A stretch of DNA of 33,549 nt from an uncultured Blautia sp. (lineage in GTDB: Bacteria; Bacillota; Clostridia; Lachnospirales; Lachnospiraceae): assembly GCF_934372025.1 (NCBI RefSeq), contig NZ_CAKROJ010000023.1:1-33549 (forward strand). The letters are read 5' to 3'. The notes under the pieces are model-generated. The model had not been told where the DNA came from. It saw only the letters and a list, made by a program, of their open reading frames with translations, and searched no databases. A program made the translations under genes and the position numbers. This document shows positions 7,462 through 16,453 of the stretch, one piece after another (positions within the stretch are counted from its first letter, which is position 1; every line of letters begins with the position of its first letter).

Positions 7462-8775
7462 ATGAAAAAAACCATTAGTTTAGCAATGGCAGCAGCACTT
7501 GCAGTTTCTGGAGCAGTAACAACTGTACCGGTATTCGCAGACGATGTAACAAATATCACAATCTGGAGCCCAACAGATACAGAAGAGATCGAAGCATGGT
7601 GGGTAGAGAAACTTGATGCATGGAACGCAGAGCATCCGGATATTCAGGTAAGCCGTGAAGCAATCGACCGTTCAGATTCTTATGCTTACGATAACAAGAT
7701 CGCTACCGCAGTTACTTCCAATGATCTTCCGGATATCTTCTATGTAGACGGACCGCAGGTTTCTTATTATGCAGCTAATGGAATTACAGTTCCGCTTGAT
7801 GACTATTTCACAGATGAAGATAAAGCAGATTTCGTAAATTCTTCAATGACACAGAATACATATGATGGCAAATTATATGCTGTAGGTGCAACAGAATCTT
7901 CCGTAGCATTCTACTACAACAAAGATTACCTCAAAGAATGCGGCGTAGATACAGATGATCTTGATTCCCGTACTCTTGAAAATCCACTTACATGGTCTGA
8001 GGTTGCAGAGATTGCAGAAAAATGCACCACAGATGATTATGTAGGAACACACATCATCATGGACCACGGCGAAGGACTTCCATATGCACTTGAGCCAATG
8101 TATCAGTCAGCTGGAAAAGATTACATCAGTGAAGATGGTAAAGAAGCAGACGGATATGTAAACAGTGAAGAAGCAGTGAACACAACAACATGGCTTGCAG
8201 ACCTGATCGCAAAAGGATATGCAAACATTGAGCCAATCACAGATGAATTCCTCAACGGTGCATGCGCTACAATGCTTGGTGGATCATGGGATGTAGCTAC
8301 TCTTGAAAAGAGTGCAGACTTTGACTGGGGCGTAACTTACTATCCAGTAAATGATGATACTAAAAAAGCAGTTTCTCCATGTGGTGACTGGTCAGCAGCA
8401 ATTTCCAAAGACTGTGAGAACGTAGATGCAGCTGGTGAATTCCTGGCATGGTTAATGAACACAGACAATGTTGCAACATATGCAGCAGCAATCGCAAAAC
8501 CGGCAACACGTGTTTCTGCTTATGATACAGATGCTATGGCAGATTATAAAGAAGGACCGCGTGCTCTGTTTAAAGAACAGCTTGAGAATACAGCAGTTCC
8601 GCGTCCGAGAACACCTTCCTATGCTACATTCTCCGCAGCATATGCAGAAGCTATGACAAACATCTTCTCTGATGCATCCAGTGCAGGTGAAGTTGATACA
8701 GATTATGTTCAGTCTGAACTTGATACAGTTGCTGAAACATTTACAGAAGATTATGAGACATACTATGCTGAATAA
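7462..8775 (+). CDS. Sugar ABC transporter substrate-binding protein (probable fructoside type)
   Basis: This is a 437-residue family 1 extracellular solute-binding protein that would capture a sugar outside the cell. A signal peptide of about 26 residues ends in VFA before DDVT. The mature protein begins with TNITIWSPTDTEE, the usual first strand of this fold, and contains LPDIFYVDGPQVSYYAANG and WSEVAEIAEKC. There is no cysteine in the signal region, so it lacks a lipobox, unlike most Gram-positive binding proteins. AAAGGAGG lies nine bases before the ATG. It is the first gene of the operon with two permeases and a GH32 enzyme, so sucrose or fructo-oligosaccharide is the likely ligand. That assignment is from context only. 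Confidence 0.9.
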   Translation: MKKTISLAMAAALAVSGAVTTVPVFADDVTNITIWSPTDTEEIEAWWVEKLDAWNAEHPDIQVSREAIDRSDSYAYDNKIATAVTSNDLPDIFYVDGPQVSYYAANGITVPLDDYFTDEDKADFVNSSMTQNTYDGKLYAVGATESSVAFYYNKDYLKECGVDTDDLDSRTLENPLTWSEVAEIAEKCTTDDYVGTHIIMDHGEGLPYALEPMYQSAGKDYISEDGKEADGYVNSEEAVNTTTWLADLIAKGYANIEPITDEFLNGACATMLGGSWDVATLEKSADFDWGVTYYPVNDDTKKAVSPCGDWSAAISKDCENVDAAGEFLAWLMNTDNVATYAAAIAKPATRVSAYDTDAMADYKEGPRALFKEQLENTAVPRPRTPSYATFSAAYAEAMTNIFSDASSAGEVDTDYVQSELDTVAETFTEDYETYYAE

Positions 8776-8799
8776 ATAAACAGTAGAAATGCAGGATAT

Positions 8800-8828
8800 A
8801 CAGCCGCATCGCTCTGCGGTGCGGCTGT
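8800..8828 (+). promoter_or_regulatory. Intercistronic stem-loop after the binding-protein gene
   Basis: A perfect 9-bp GC-rich stem (ACAGCCGCA at 8800-8808 with TGCGGCTGT at 8820-8828) lies between the binding protein and the first permease. No T-tract follows directly. It is better explained as a 3'-end stabiliser that raises binding-protein mRNA than as a full terminator. Confidence 0.65.
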
Positions 8829-8868
8829 CCCTATGTAAAAATCTTTTTATAGACAAGGGGGAAAGGTT

Positions 8869-9765
8869 ATGAATAAGGCAAAACTCAGTGGTCGTAAGCG
8901 TGATGAGAGACGTGCTGCATATCTGTTTGTTGCACCGGCAGTGATCCTGCTGATCGCATTCCTTGTAGTACCAATGATCTACACAGTTTACTTTTCCGGA
9001 TTTAAATATCAGATCATGAGACCGGATGCGACAAGCTTTATCGCGTTTGACAACTATCAAAAACTTTTCAGTGACAAGAACTTCTGGGCTGCACTGAAGA
9101 ATACAGTATACTTTACAGTTATCGTAGTTCCTGTACAGTGTGCACTCGCACTTGGTCTGGCACTTCTTGTTTCCAAGAAATTCCGCGGAGTTTCCATTTT
9201 CCGTACCATGTACTTTGCACCGCAGCTTACTTCTATGGTTGTTATCTCTGTACTGTGGTCCGTACTTTACAATGCAAACCCGAATACAGGTCTGATCAAC
9301 TCTATTCTTGTATCTCTGGGAATGAGCCCGATTAAATTCCTGAGCGATGCAAGCACAGCGATGAATTCCATCATCTTCATGTCTGCATGGCAGGGTGCCG
9401 GTTATCAGATGATGATCTTCCTGGCAGGACTTCAGGGAATCCCGAGAGACCAGTATGAGGCAGCTTCTGTAGATGGTGCTACGAAATTCAAACAGTTCCT
9501 TTACATCACTCTTCCGGGACTGAAGGGAACTATTAAATACGTAATCATGATCACTATGATCCAGGCAATGAAACTCTTCACACAGCCATACATTATGACA
9601 AAGGGTGGTCCGAAGAACTCCACAAAAACTCTGGTTTACTATATTTACGATCAGGGCTTCCAGAAAGGTAACTTTGGTTATGCCTGCTCTATTGCAACTG
9701 TATTCTTTATGATCGTTGTATGTATGTCTATGGCGATGAAAAAAGTTACAGCGGCAACAGACTGA
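8869..9765 (+). CDS. ABC sugar transporter permease, MalF/UgpA type
   Basis: This 298-residue inner-membrane permease forms half of the translocation channel. It has six predicted membrane helices, starting with AAYLFVAPAVILLIAFLVVP. The EAA loop that docks the ATPase (EAASVDGATKFKQFLYITLP) sits near residues 194-213. ATG 8869 follows a purine-rich AAGGGGGAAAGG site. It pairs with the second permease 17 bp downstream. No ATPase gene is adjacent. Confidence 0.93.
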   Translation: MNKAKLSGRKRDERRAAYLFVAPAVILLIAFLVVPMIYTVYFSGFKYQIMRPDATSFIAFDNYQKLFSDKNFWAALKNTVYFTVIVVPVQCALALGLALLVSKKFRGVSIFRTMYFAPQLTSMVVISVLWSVLYNANPNTGLINSILVSLGMSPIKFLSDASTAMNSIIFMSAWQGAGYQMMIFLAGLQGIPRDQYEAASVDGATKFKQFLYITLPGLKGTIKYVIMITMIQAMKLFTQPYIMTKGGPKNSTKTLVYYIYDQGFQKGNFGYACSIATVFFMIVVCMSMAMKKVTAATD

Positions 9766-9782
9766 GAAAGGAGGATACGAAC

Positions 9783-10631
9783 ATGACTAAATCAATGAAA
9801 TTTTCCGCAAAGTTTGGTAAATTCATGTTTTACTTTGCAAATATTATAATCGGAATCATTTTTGTATCACCTTTGATCTGGATGATTTCCGCATCTCTGA
9901 AACCAGAAGCAAAAATCTTTGCAAATATGTCATCATTGACAACTTTCCTGCCGGTACAGGCATCTCTGGATAACTATGCAGAAGTATTTTCCAGACTGAA
10001 CCTTCCGCAGGTATTTAAGAACACATTGCTTTACATTGCACTGATCCTTGTTCTGGATCTGCTTGTAAACTCCATGTGTGGATATGCACTGGCTAAATTT
10101 GAATTCAAAGGTAAAAAAGCAATTCTGAACCTGGTAATCGCACTGATGGTACTTCCGATGGAAGCAATCATGCTTCCGCTGTATATTGAGATGTCTCAGC
10201 TTGGCTGGGTAAATACACTGGCAGCGCTGGTTGTTCCTTTTGTGGCAAAATGTTTCTCCATTTATATGTTCCGACAGTTCTTCTGTGATGTACCGGATGA
10301 CCTGATCGAAGCAGCAGCAATTGACGGATGTAGTCCGATCAGAACCTTTTTCCAGATCGTTATGCCGATCTCCAAAACAGTATATGCAACCGTATTTATC
10401 CTTGACTTTGTATCTCACTGGAACGACTTCATGTGGCCATTCCTTGTAATGACAGGTGAAGATAAACGTACGATCCAGCTTGCAGTACAGTCCTTCTTTG
10501 GAACAAAACCGGTTCATTACAGTGCGATCATGGCAGCCCTCGTAGTATCTGCGATTCCGATGATCATCATGTTTATCTTCATGCAGAAATACTATGTTGA
10601 AGGTATTGCTTCCTCTGGTATCAAGGGCTGA
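9783..10631 (+). CDS. ABC sugar transporter permease, MalG/UgpE type
   Basis: The second permease, 282 residues, completes the channel. A first membrane helix (about 18-38) precedes SASLKPEAKIF, a typical early MalG-type segment. The EAA loop reads EAAAIDGCSPIRTFFQIVMP. I placed the start at ATG 9783, behind AAAGGAGGA. An upstream in-frame ATG at 9720 would overlap the previous permease by about 45 bp and has no ribosome binding site. It ends with the typical GIASSGIKG tail. Confidence 0.93.
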   Translation: MTKSMKFSAKFGKFMFYFANIIIGIIFVSPLIWMISASLKPEAKIFANMSSLTTFLPVQASLDNYAEVFSRLNLPQVFKNTLLYIALILVLDLLVNSMCGYALAKFEFKGKKAILNLVIALMVLPMEAIMLPLYIEMSQLGWVNTLAALVVPFVAKCFSIYMFRQFFCDVPDDLIEAAAIDGCSPIRTFFQIVMPISKTVYATVFILDFVSHWNDFMWPFLVMTGEDKRTIQLAVQSFFGTKPVHYSAIMAALVVSAIPMIIMFIFMQKYYVEGIASSGIKG

Positions 10632-10713
10632 TATATTAAGATGTCGTGGGCAAAAGCCCTGACTAAGATTTCTATGGATTGCATCATATTAAATAACAGG
10701 GAGATAAAGTATT

Positions 10714-12201
10714 ATGAGTAAAGAGAAATTAATGAAAGCAAGAGAATTTGAGCAGGAACAGTTAAAAAGAATTTCTCCGGAAGAACGTCCCTGCTATCAT
10801 GTGACAGGCGGTTCCGGATGGATCAACGATCCAAATGGATTCTCCTTTTATAAAGATGAATATCATCTGTTTTATCAGTATCATCCGTATTCAAATCAAT
10901 GGGGACCGATGCACTGGGGACATGTGACGAGTAAGGATCTTATTACCTGGGAGAGACTTCCGCTTGCTATGGTTCCGGAAGAATCCTATGATAACTTCGG
11001 ATGCTTCTCAGGAAGTGGTCTGGAACTTCCGGATGGCCGACATCTTCTGATGTATACCGGAGTTGGATATGTAAGCGATATTCCAATGGCGAACGGAGAA
11101 CTTCCAACTCATCAGACACAGTGTCTGGCAGTTGGTGATGGAACAGATTATGAAAAATATGAAAAGAATCCTGTCATTACCGGCGAGGATATTCCGGCAG
11201 GCGGAAGTAAGGTTGATTTCCGCGATCCTAAAATCTGGAAAGATGAAGATGGATTTTATTATGCAGTCATTTCCAATATGACAGATGATGGAAACAGTCG
11301 AATCCTTCTTTTCAGAAGTGAGGATGCGTTTGAGTGGAAATATGTATCCGTACTTGATCACAGTGATGAGAGACTTGGAAAAATGTGGGAATGCCCGGAT
11401 TTCTATGAAGTAGACGGCAAGCATGTTCTGGTCGTAAGTCCGATGGCGATGATGCCGGAAGGTCTGAAGTTCCATGTAGGACACAGTGTTATTTATCTGA
11501 CAGGAACTTATGATAAAAAGACACATCAGTTCATCAGAGAGGATGTACAGCCGCTCGACAGTGGAATTGATTTCTACGCTCCACAGACTATGCTGACACC
11601 GGATGGAAGACGTGTGATGATCGCCTGGATGCAGGCATGGCCGAATTCCAAATTTGTTCCGGATGGTGTGAAATATTTCGGACAGCTGACAGTTCCGAGA
11701 GAAATCAATTACCGAAAAGGAAAACTCATTCAGCATCCGGTTCGTGAGATTGAAAATTATCGTGGAGAACATGTTCATTATGAAAATGTGGAAATCTCCG
11801 ATGAAACTGTTCTGAATGGTGTGGACGGACGTGTACTTGACATGACAGTGAAGCTGAAGGTAACAGACGAATTTAAGAAATTCACGATAAAACTTGCAGC
11901 AGATGAAACGTATGATTCTACGATCACTTATGATCCGGTAAAAGAAGTTCTCTCTCTTGACCGCAGCCGCAGTGGATATATGTATGACATCCTTCATACA
12001 AGAGATATTCAGGTGAAGCCAGTAGGCGGTGAAGTGACTTTAAGAATTCTTATGGACAGATTCAGCGTAGAGATTTTTATCAATGACGGAAGTCAGACTG
12101 CAACTATGGTACTGTTTACTCCACAGGAGGCAGATAATATCAGCTTTGCAGCAGATGGAAAAGCTCAGATAAGCGTTGATAAATACACCCTTACCTTTTA
12201 A
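10714..12201 (+). CDS. GH32 beta-fructosidase / sucrose(-6-phosphate) hydrolase
   Basis: This is a 495-residue glycoside hydrolase family 32 enzyme that cleaves terminal beta-fructosides such as sucrose or short fructo-oligosaccharides. The five-bladed propeller carries all three catalytic signatures: WINDPNG with nucleophile Asp39, FRDPKIW with Asp171 as transition-state stabiliser, and WECPD with Glu226 as acid/base. A C-terminal beta-sandwich (about residues 345-495) ends with the SVEIFINDGSQTATM motif. There is no signal peptide, so it acts in the cytoplasm on sugar brought in by the upstream ABC system. Because that system does not phosphorylate its cargo, free sucrose or FOS is a likelier substrate than sucrose-6-phosphate. 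It is the last gene of the operon. Confidence 0.94.
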   Translation: MSKEKLMKAREFEQEQLKRISPEERPCYHVTGGSGWINDPNGFSFYKDEYHLFYQYHPYSNQWGPMHWGHVTSKDLITWERLPLAMVPEESYDNFGCFSGSGLELPDGRHLLMYTGVGYVSDIPMANGELPTHQTQCLAVGDGTDYEKYEKNPVITGEDIPAGGSKVDFRDPKIWKDEDGFYYAVISNMTDDGNSRILLFRSEDAFEWKYVSVLDHSDERLGKMWECPDFYEVDGKHVLVVSPMAMMPEGLKFHVGHSVIYLTGTYDKKTHQFIREDVQPLDSGIDFYAPQTMLTPDGRRVMIAWMQAWPNSKFVPDGVKYFGQLTVPREINYRKGKLIQHPVREIENYRGEHVHYENVEISDETVLNGVDGRVLDMTVKLKVTDEFKKFTIKLAADETYDSTITYDPVKEVLSLDRSRSGYMYDILHTRDIQVKPVGGEVTLRILMDRFSVEIFINDGSQTATMVLFTPQEADNISFAADGKAQISVDKYTLTF

Positions 12202-12217
12202 TTAAAATATATGAGAG

Positions 12218-12253
12218 AAGGCAGACGATGCATTACGCTCGCCTGTCTTTTTT
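12218..12253 (+). terminator. Terminator of the fructoside operon
   Basis: A 10-bp stem (12218-12227 with 12240-12249) with one G-T pair and one mismatch is followed by T residues to 12253. It lies just after the GH32 stop codon. Confidence 0.75.
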
Positions 12254-12296
12254 CAATTATATGGAGTGTATTTTCCTGTGCATGGAAGTTAAACTG

Positions 12297-12305
12297 TGCT
12301 ATACT
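12297..12305 (+). promoter_or_regulatory. Extended -10 promoter of the alaX-like gene
   Basis: TGC directly before TATACT (12300-12305) forms an extended -10. The -35 region 17 bp upstream (TGTGCA) is poor, which is tolerated with an extended -10. It lies between the GH32 terminator and the next gene. Confidence 0.5.
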
Positions 12306-12398
12306 AAATGGCGAAATAATTGTCAGCAGACAGTGAGGATTCATCAGGGAGACTTTTCAACTGAGAGAAATAATATATAGAAAGAAGGACATGACATC

Positions 12399-13550
12399 AT
12401 GAGTGAGACAAGAAAACTCTATTATGAGGATGTATACATAAAAGAATTTAAGGCAAAAGTCCTGGAATGCCGGGAAGGTAAAAAGGGATTTGAGATCGTT
12501 CTGGATCAGACGGCTTTTTATCCTGAGGGAGGCGGACAGCCATGTGACCTGGGAACACTTGATACAGTTGAAGTTCTGGATGTACAGGAAAAAGATGGAG
12601 AAATCATTCATTATACAAAAGAAGCAGTTGAGCCAGGAAAGGAAGTTGTCGGAAAGATTGACTGGGACAGAAGATTTGATCTTATGCAGCAGCATTCCGG
12701 AGAGCATATTGTGAGTGGACTTGTGCACGAGGCTTATGGATATAATAACGTTGGTTTCCACATGGGAAGTGATGTGATCACGATCGATCTGAGTGGTGTA
12801 TTGAATGAGGCGCAGCTTGCTGAGATTGAGGCAGAAACCAATCGTAAGATCTGGGAAAACAGTCCGGTTGAGATTACATATCCGTCCAGAGAAGAACTGG
12901 ACAAACTGGATTACCGAAGCAAAAAAGAACTGACAGGACAGGTGCGTCTGGTACGTTTTCCGGGATCTGATCTCTGTGCATGCTGTGGAACTCATGTGAC
13001 ACATACAGGTGAAATTGGGGCAGTCAAGCTTCTGACAGTTGAAAATTTCCATGAGGGAATCCGGCTGACTATGATCTGTGGTAAAAGAGTCATAGATTAT
13101 CTTAATATGATTAATGACCAGAATCGTCAGGTATCTGTACAGCTTTCAGCAAAGATTGGAGAGACTGCAGCAGCTGTTGCCCGCCTGCAGGATGAAAATT
13201 TCCGTCTGAAAGGTCAGCTCAGCCATATGTTTAATGAACTCTGTGCAGCTGAGTCTCAGAAGTGGGAAGGTGCAGGCAGTGTCCTTCTCTTTTATGACGG
13301 ACTGGAAGCAGATCAGGTGCGCAAAATGACTGATGCCGTTATGCAGAAATGCAGCGGCTGTTGTGCTGTGTTTTCTGCAAATGGTGATGGCAGCTATAAG
13401 TATGCAATCGGGGAACTGGACGGTGACCTGCGTCAGTTCACAAGAGAAATGAATGAAGCTCTGAATGGACGTGGCGGCGGAAAACCGTTCTTTGTACAGG
13501 GATCTGTCAGGGCTTCTGAAGAAGAGATTCGTCAGTTCTTCAGACAGTGA
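12399..13550 (+). CDS. AlaX-type alanyl-tRNA editing protein, long form with DHHA1 domain
   Basis: This 383-residue free-standing relative of the AlaRS editing domain hydrolyses mischarged Ser- or Gly-tRNA(Ala). An N-terminal beta-barrel contains DQTAFYPEGGGQPCDLG (about residues 36-52). The zinc site is HSGEH (His99, His103) together with CCGTH (Cys195, His199). The C-terminal part has a coiled region (about 230-270) and then a DHHA1 domain, ending in a glycine-rich GRGGGKPFFVQG motif. No aminoacylation domain is present. The gene forms a pair with the amidohydrolase 17 bp downstream, an arrangement with no obvious functional link. Confidence 0.9.
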   Translation: MSETRKLYYEDVYIKEFKAKVLECREGKKGFEIVLDQTAFYPEGGGQPCDLGTLDTVEVLDVQEKDGEIIHYTKEAVEPGKEVVGKIDWDRRFDLMQQHSGEHIVSGLVHEAYGYNNVGFHMGSDVITIDLSGVLNEAQLAEIEAETNRKIWENSPVEITYPSREELDKLDYRSKKELTGQVRLVRFPGSDLCACCGTHVTHTGEIGAVKLLTVENFHEGIRLTMICGKRVIDYLNMINDQNRQVSVQLSAKIGETAAAVARLQDENFRLKGQLSHMFNELCAAESQKWEGAGSVLLFYDGLEADQVRKMTDAVMQKCSGCCAVFSANGDGSYKYAIGELDGDLRQFTREMNEALNGRGGGKPFFVQGSVRASEEEIRQFFRQ

Positions 13551-13567
13551 TCTGTGAGGTGCGGAGT

Positions 13568-14437
13568 ATGTTTGGAGAGTGTCATGCGCATGCATTGATG
13601 AATGGTGTGAATTATCGGGAAGCAGTGAAATTACACAGAGAAAAAGTAAACGAAGCGGCAGTCAGAAACTGTCTTAAGGCATATAGAGATGCAAAAGTTT
13701 CATTTGTAAGAGATGGAGGAGACCCATATGGTGTCTCCGAGCTTGCCGCGAAGCTTGCTCCTGAATATGGAATTGATTATCGTACACCTGTTTTTGCTAT
13801 CCATAAAAACGGACACTATGGATCCATTGTAGGTCGTCGATTTGATAATCTGAAAGAGTTTCACCAGAGAGTTCTGGAAGCAAAAGCAGCCGGAGCGGAT
13901 TTTATCAAGATCATGACAACAGGACTGCTTGATTTTAAGAATCATGGAAAAGTGACAGGGACACCGCTTGAGGCTGAAGAGGTCAGGGAAATGGTCCATA
14001 TCGCACATGAAGAAGGATTTGCAGTCATGAGTCACACAAATGGTGTATATGGAAGCAGAGCTGCGATCGAGGCCGGAGTGGACAGTCTGGAACATGGTAA
14101 TTATATGGATGAAGAAACGGTTGTCATGCTGGCAGAGAGCAGTACTGTCTGGGTGCCGACACTTGTGACAGTGCGAAACCTTATAGGATGTGGCCGGTAT
14201 GAAGACGAGGTATTGAAACCAATCGCAAAGAAGGCAGAAGAACTGGTGCGTACGGCTTTTGAGAAAAAAGTGAAGGTGGCGCTGGGAAGTGATGCCGGTG
14301 CATACATGGTTCCTCATGGAAAGGGGATCTGTCAGGAATATGAAGCTTTTTGCCAGATTCTGGGAGATACAGTGGAGATGAGGGAATGGCTCCGAAATGG
14401 AGAGAAAGAAATCAGAGAAAGATTTCGAAGAAAATGA
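13568..14437 (+). CDS. Compact metal-dependent amidohydrolase
   Basis: This 289-residue TIM-barrel hydrolase of the amidohydrolase superfamily (imidazolonepropionase/prolidase-like group) starts directly at the metal-binding strand: MFGECHAHA, with His6 and His8. Other expected ligands are Lys114 (FIKIMTTG, the carboxylated lysine), His156 (SHTNG), His176 (LEHGNYM) and Asp242 (LGSDAGAY). The set is complete and the enzyme is probably active. It lacks the small beta-sandwich that normally flanks the barrel, so it is about 100 residues shorter than most relatives. ATG 13568 follows a GTGAGGTGCGGAG stretch. The in-frame ATG at 13547 overlaps the previous gene and is less likely. The substrate is unknown. 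Confidence 0.85.
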   Translation: MFGECHAHALMNGVNYREAVKLHREKVNEAAVRNCLKAYRDAKVSFVRDGGDPYGVSELAAKLAPEYGIDYRTPVFAIHKNGHYGSIVGRRFDNLKEFHQRVLEAKAAGADFIKIMTTGLLDFKNHGKVTGTPLEAEEVREMVHIAHEEGFAVMSHTNGVYGSRAAIEAGVDSLEHGNYMDEETVVMLAESSTVWVPTLVTVRNLIGCGRYEDEVLKPIAKKAEELVRTAFEKKVKVALGSDAGAYMVPHGKGICQEYEAFCQILGDTVEMREWLRNGEKEIRERFRRK

Positions 14438-14476
14438 TCATGACCGGATGTCATGCAATGAGAGAAAATATGAAAC

Positions 14477-14512
14477 AGAAGACCTGTGATCATGCAGAAT
14501 CACAGGTCTTCT
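14477..14512. terminator. Terminator between converging transcripts
   Basis: A perfect 14-bp stem (14477-14490 with 14499-14512) with an eight-base loop is followed by ATTTTT on the plus strand. It ends the amidohydrolase transcript. The stop codon of the minus-strand lipoprotein gene (14500-14502) lies inside the right arm. Confidence 0.85.
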
Positions 14513-15639
14513 ATTTTTAATGCTTTGTAAATATTTGTCTTTCGGGAGTCGGCAGGATTGAAGGTGATTTTTACGGAACTGCCTGTAAGTAATCCACCGG
14601 TAGATTCATTGGCTGCGTTTTCTGTGTTGCATGTAATATTCACACCATCATAGGTGAGAAGTGTGATCGTATTGGCAGTAGAGGCAATGATCTCTCCGGA
14701 TATGCTGAATTTGGTACTGCGCTCACTTAATTTCTCAGGAATCTCACCGGTAATCCCGAGAATGCTGATGCCATCCAGCGTGCTTCCGTTAAAATCACCG
14801 GTATAGGTAATGTTGACATGCGAACCATTTTCTATTCCGCCGCTGAAGTAGCATGGGATCGCAGACATATCCACATTCAGAAGACTGGAAGTGTTTTCAA
14901 CGGATACCTGGAGAACATTCGTCTGGACATTCTGAATTACTGCACGGAGACGATTTTCCTTTTTGACCTCAACGCCTTCCTGAGGAGCAGGTGTCGGTGT
15001 CGGAGACGGAACATCAAGCGGGTCAATATCGGAAATACTGTAGACTTTCACATGAGAACCGTCAAGAACATTTGGGTTATCCTGAGAAACAGGAGCAAAG
15101 TCCCCTTTATAGTGCAGATAGACTCGTTTTCCCTTCTTAATACCACTCTGATAATATTGTTCAGCACCTGTGATCGGAAAGGTAACGGTTTTGCCTTTTT
15201 TTAATTTGAGTGTAATGGAATTGGCAGTCAGCTGCTGTACTTTTCCGTTTGTGGTGTTTTCTTTTGCCTGTGAACTGCTGTGATAATCATCGACAACCTT
15301 AAGAGCACGGACGGCTCCGGTATCGGTGCTGTTGAGCTGTCCTTCATAAATCACACTGACAGCATCACCACAGATCATTCCGTTTGTGCATTCCAGAGTT
15401 GCCTGGGATATGTCAAAAACATAAGTGTCCGAATCACTGACAAGAGTGAGTTGATTGCCGGTAAAGTCCTGGAGTGTGCCGCGTATTTCGTCCATATATA
15501 CACGAGGGGTTTCCGGATGGATATCCTGAACTTCAGGATCATTGGAAGATGCAAATCTGTCAATTACGTTTCCGAGACTGCAGCCGGAAAGTGCGGTCAG
15601 AAAAATGGAACCGATACAGACTGCCAGTATTTTTTTCAT
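14500..15639 (-). CDS. Lipoprotein with four diverged beta-rich repeats
   Basis: This 379-residue protein of unknown function has a clear lipoprotein signal: MKKILAVCIGSIFLTALSGC, with the lipobox LSGC and Cys20 as the lipid anchor. The exported part contains four diverged copies of a module of about 50-70 residues, near 54-118, 132-202, 232-296 and 315-377. Each copy has a first strand ending in a LTL/ITL-like turn, then about 25 variable residues, then a GxxVxVxYxGD-type strand and a final xxxxV/ILxV strand. A Pro-Thr linker (about 211-219) separates repeats 2 and 3. The repeats look like small beta-barrels (OB-like), but I cannot assign a fold with certainty. The start overlaps the acetyltransferase stop as ATGA, so the two genes are co-translated. 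Confidence 0.85.
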   Translation of the reverse strand: MKKILAVCIGSIFLTALSGCSLGNVIDRFASSNDPEVQDIHPETPRVYMDEIRGTLQDFTGNQLTLVSDSDTYVFDISQATLECTNGMICGDAVSVIYEGQLNSTDTGAVRALKVVDDYHSSSQAKENTTNGKVQQLTANSITLKLKKGKTVTFPITGAEQYYQSGIKKGKRVYLHYKGDFAPVSQDNPNVLDGSHVKVYSISDIDPLDVPSPTPTPAPQEGVEVKKENRLRAVIQNVQTNVLQVSVENTSSLLNVDMSAIPCYFSGGIENGSHVNITYTGDFNGSTLDGISILGITGEIPEKLSERSTKFSISGEIIASTANTITLLTYDGVNITCNTENAANESTGGLLTGSSVKITFNPADSRKTNIYKALKIEDL

Positions 15640-16409
15640 GATTCTCCTTTCTGTGCAGCAGCCTCAGGCTGAACACGGAACCAGTAAGTATAGAAATCAG
15701 TGAAGCCAAGAGATGCATACAGTCGTTTGGCAGCTGTGTTTCCCTGGACAACCTGAAGATAAGCATTCACAGCGCCTTTTTTCATGCCTTCTGTGAGAAG
15801 AGCCGTACAAATCTGGCGGGCAAATCCCTGGCCACGGTATTCTTCCTTTACATGGATCGCATAAATTCCGATGTAGTCACGGTCCAGAATACCAAGTCCG
15901 GTAGCAATTATTTTGCCGTTTTTCCAGACAGAGGCACAGATTGTTTCTTTGGGGATGGCACGGTACATAGATGGAACTACGGAGCGGTGGATGGGATTGG
16001 TCATTCTTTTCAGATCAAAAAGACTGGTGATCCAGATATCCGGAATTTCATCGGTGATCGTCACAGATGAAAAAGGTGCAGTCAGATCTGCATCATTCAA
16101 ATGCAGAGTCATGACCTCCGTGACATGCTGGATTTCATAGCCACGATTTTCGAGAGTATAATCGAAATCGGGGGATACCAGAGGACTGATCTTGAAGATG
16201 GCAGGTGATCCCAGACGTTTATAAACATTTTCGCAGTAGGCAACCTTTTCGCGCCATGGAAGAGTAGAATTTCCAAATTGTTCCACACTGTTGGTACGGT
16301 GTGTATAGAAATAAGAAAATCGCAGGATCCAGCCGTCATAGAGCTCTACTTTGTGAGAGGGCCAGGCATTCAGCGACATATCTTCGATTTTTTTGATGTT
16401 TTTTTCCAT
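15636..16409 (-). CDS. GNAT-family N-acetyltransferase
   Basis: This 257-residue acetyltransferase moves acetyl from acetyl-CoA to an unknown amine. The catalytic GNAT fold is in the C-terminal half. The acetyl-CoA pyrophosphate loop reads EEYRGQGFA (residues 189-197), and NTAAKRLYASLGF (224-236) is the usual motif B. The N-terminal half (about 1-150) is an extra domain including a WPSHKVELYDGWILRFS segment, found in a subset of GNATs. It is the first gene of a minus-strand operon with the lipoprotein and has a strong promoter. Confidence 0.9.
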   Translation of the reverse strand: MEKNIKKIEDMSLNAWPSHKVELYDGWILRFSYFYTHRTNSVEQFGNSTLPWREKVAYCENVYKRLGSPAIFKISPLVSPDFDYTLENRGYEIQHVTEVMTLHLNDADLTAPFSSVTITDEIPDIWITSLFDLKRMTNPIHRSVVPSMYRAIPKETICASVWKNGKIIATGLGILDRDYIGIYAIHVKEEYRGQGFARQICTALLTEGMKKGAVNAYLQVVQGNTAAKRLYASLGFTDFYTYWFRVQPEAAAQKGES

Positions 16410-16453
16410 GATAAAAAAGATCCTTTCTGCAGTGTACTTTTGCTGTTGTTTTT

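Noticed and set aside
10648..10660. Terminator between the second permease and GH32
   Set aside because: GGGC-AAAA-GCCC is only a 4-bp stem with no T-tract; too weak to call.
11008..11997. Long minus-strand frame opposite the GH32 gene (329 codons)
   Set aside because: It has no ribosome binding site or recognisable domain, and the opposite strand carries a complete enzyme with all catalytic motifs.
12399..14437. AlaX/amidohydrolase pair as one frameshifted gene
   Set aside because: Each product has its own complete motif set, start and ribosome binding site, and the stop-to-start gap is normal.
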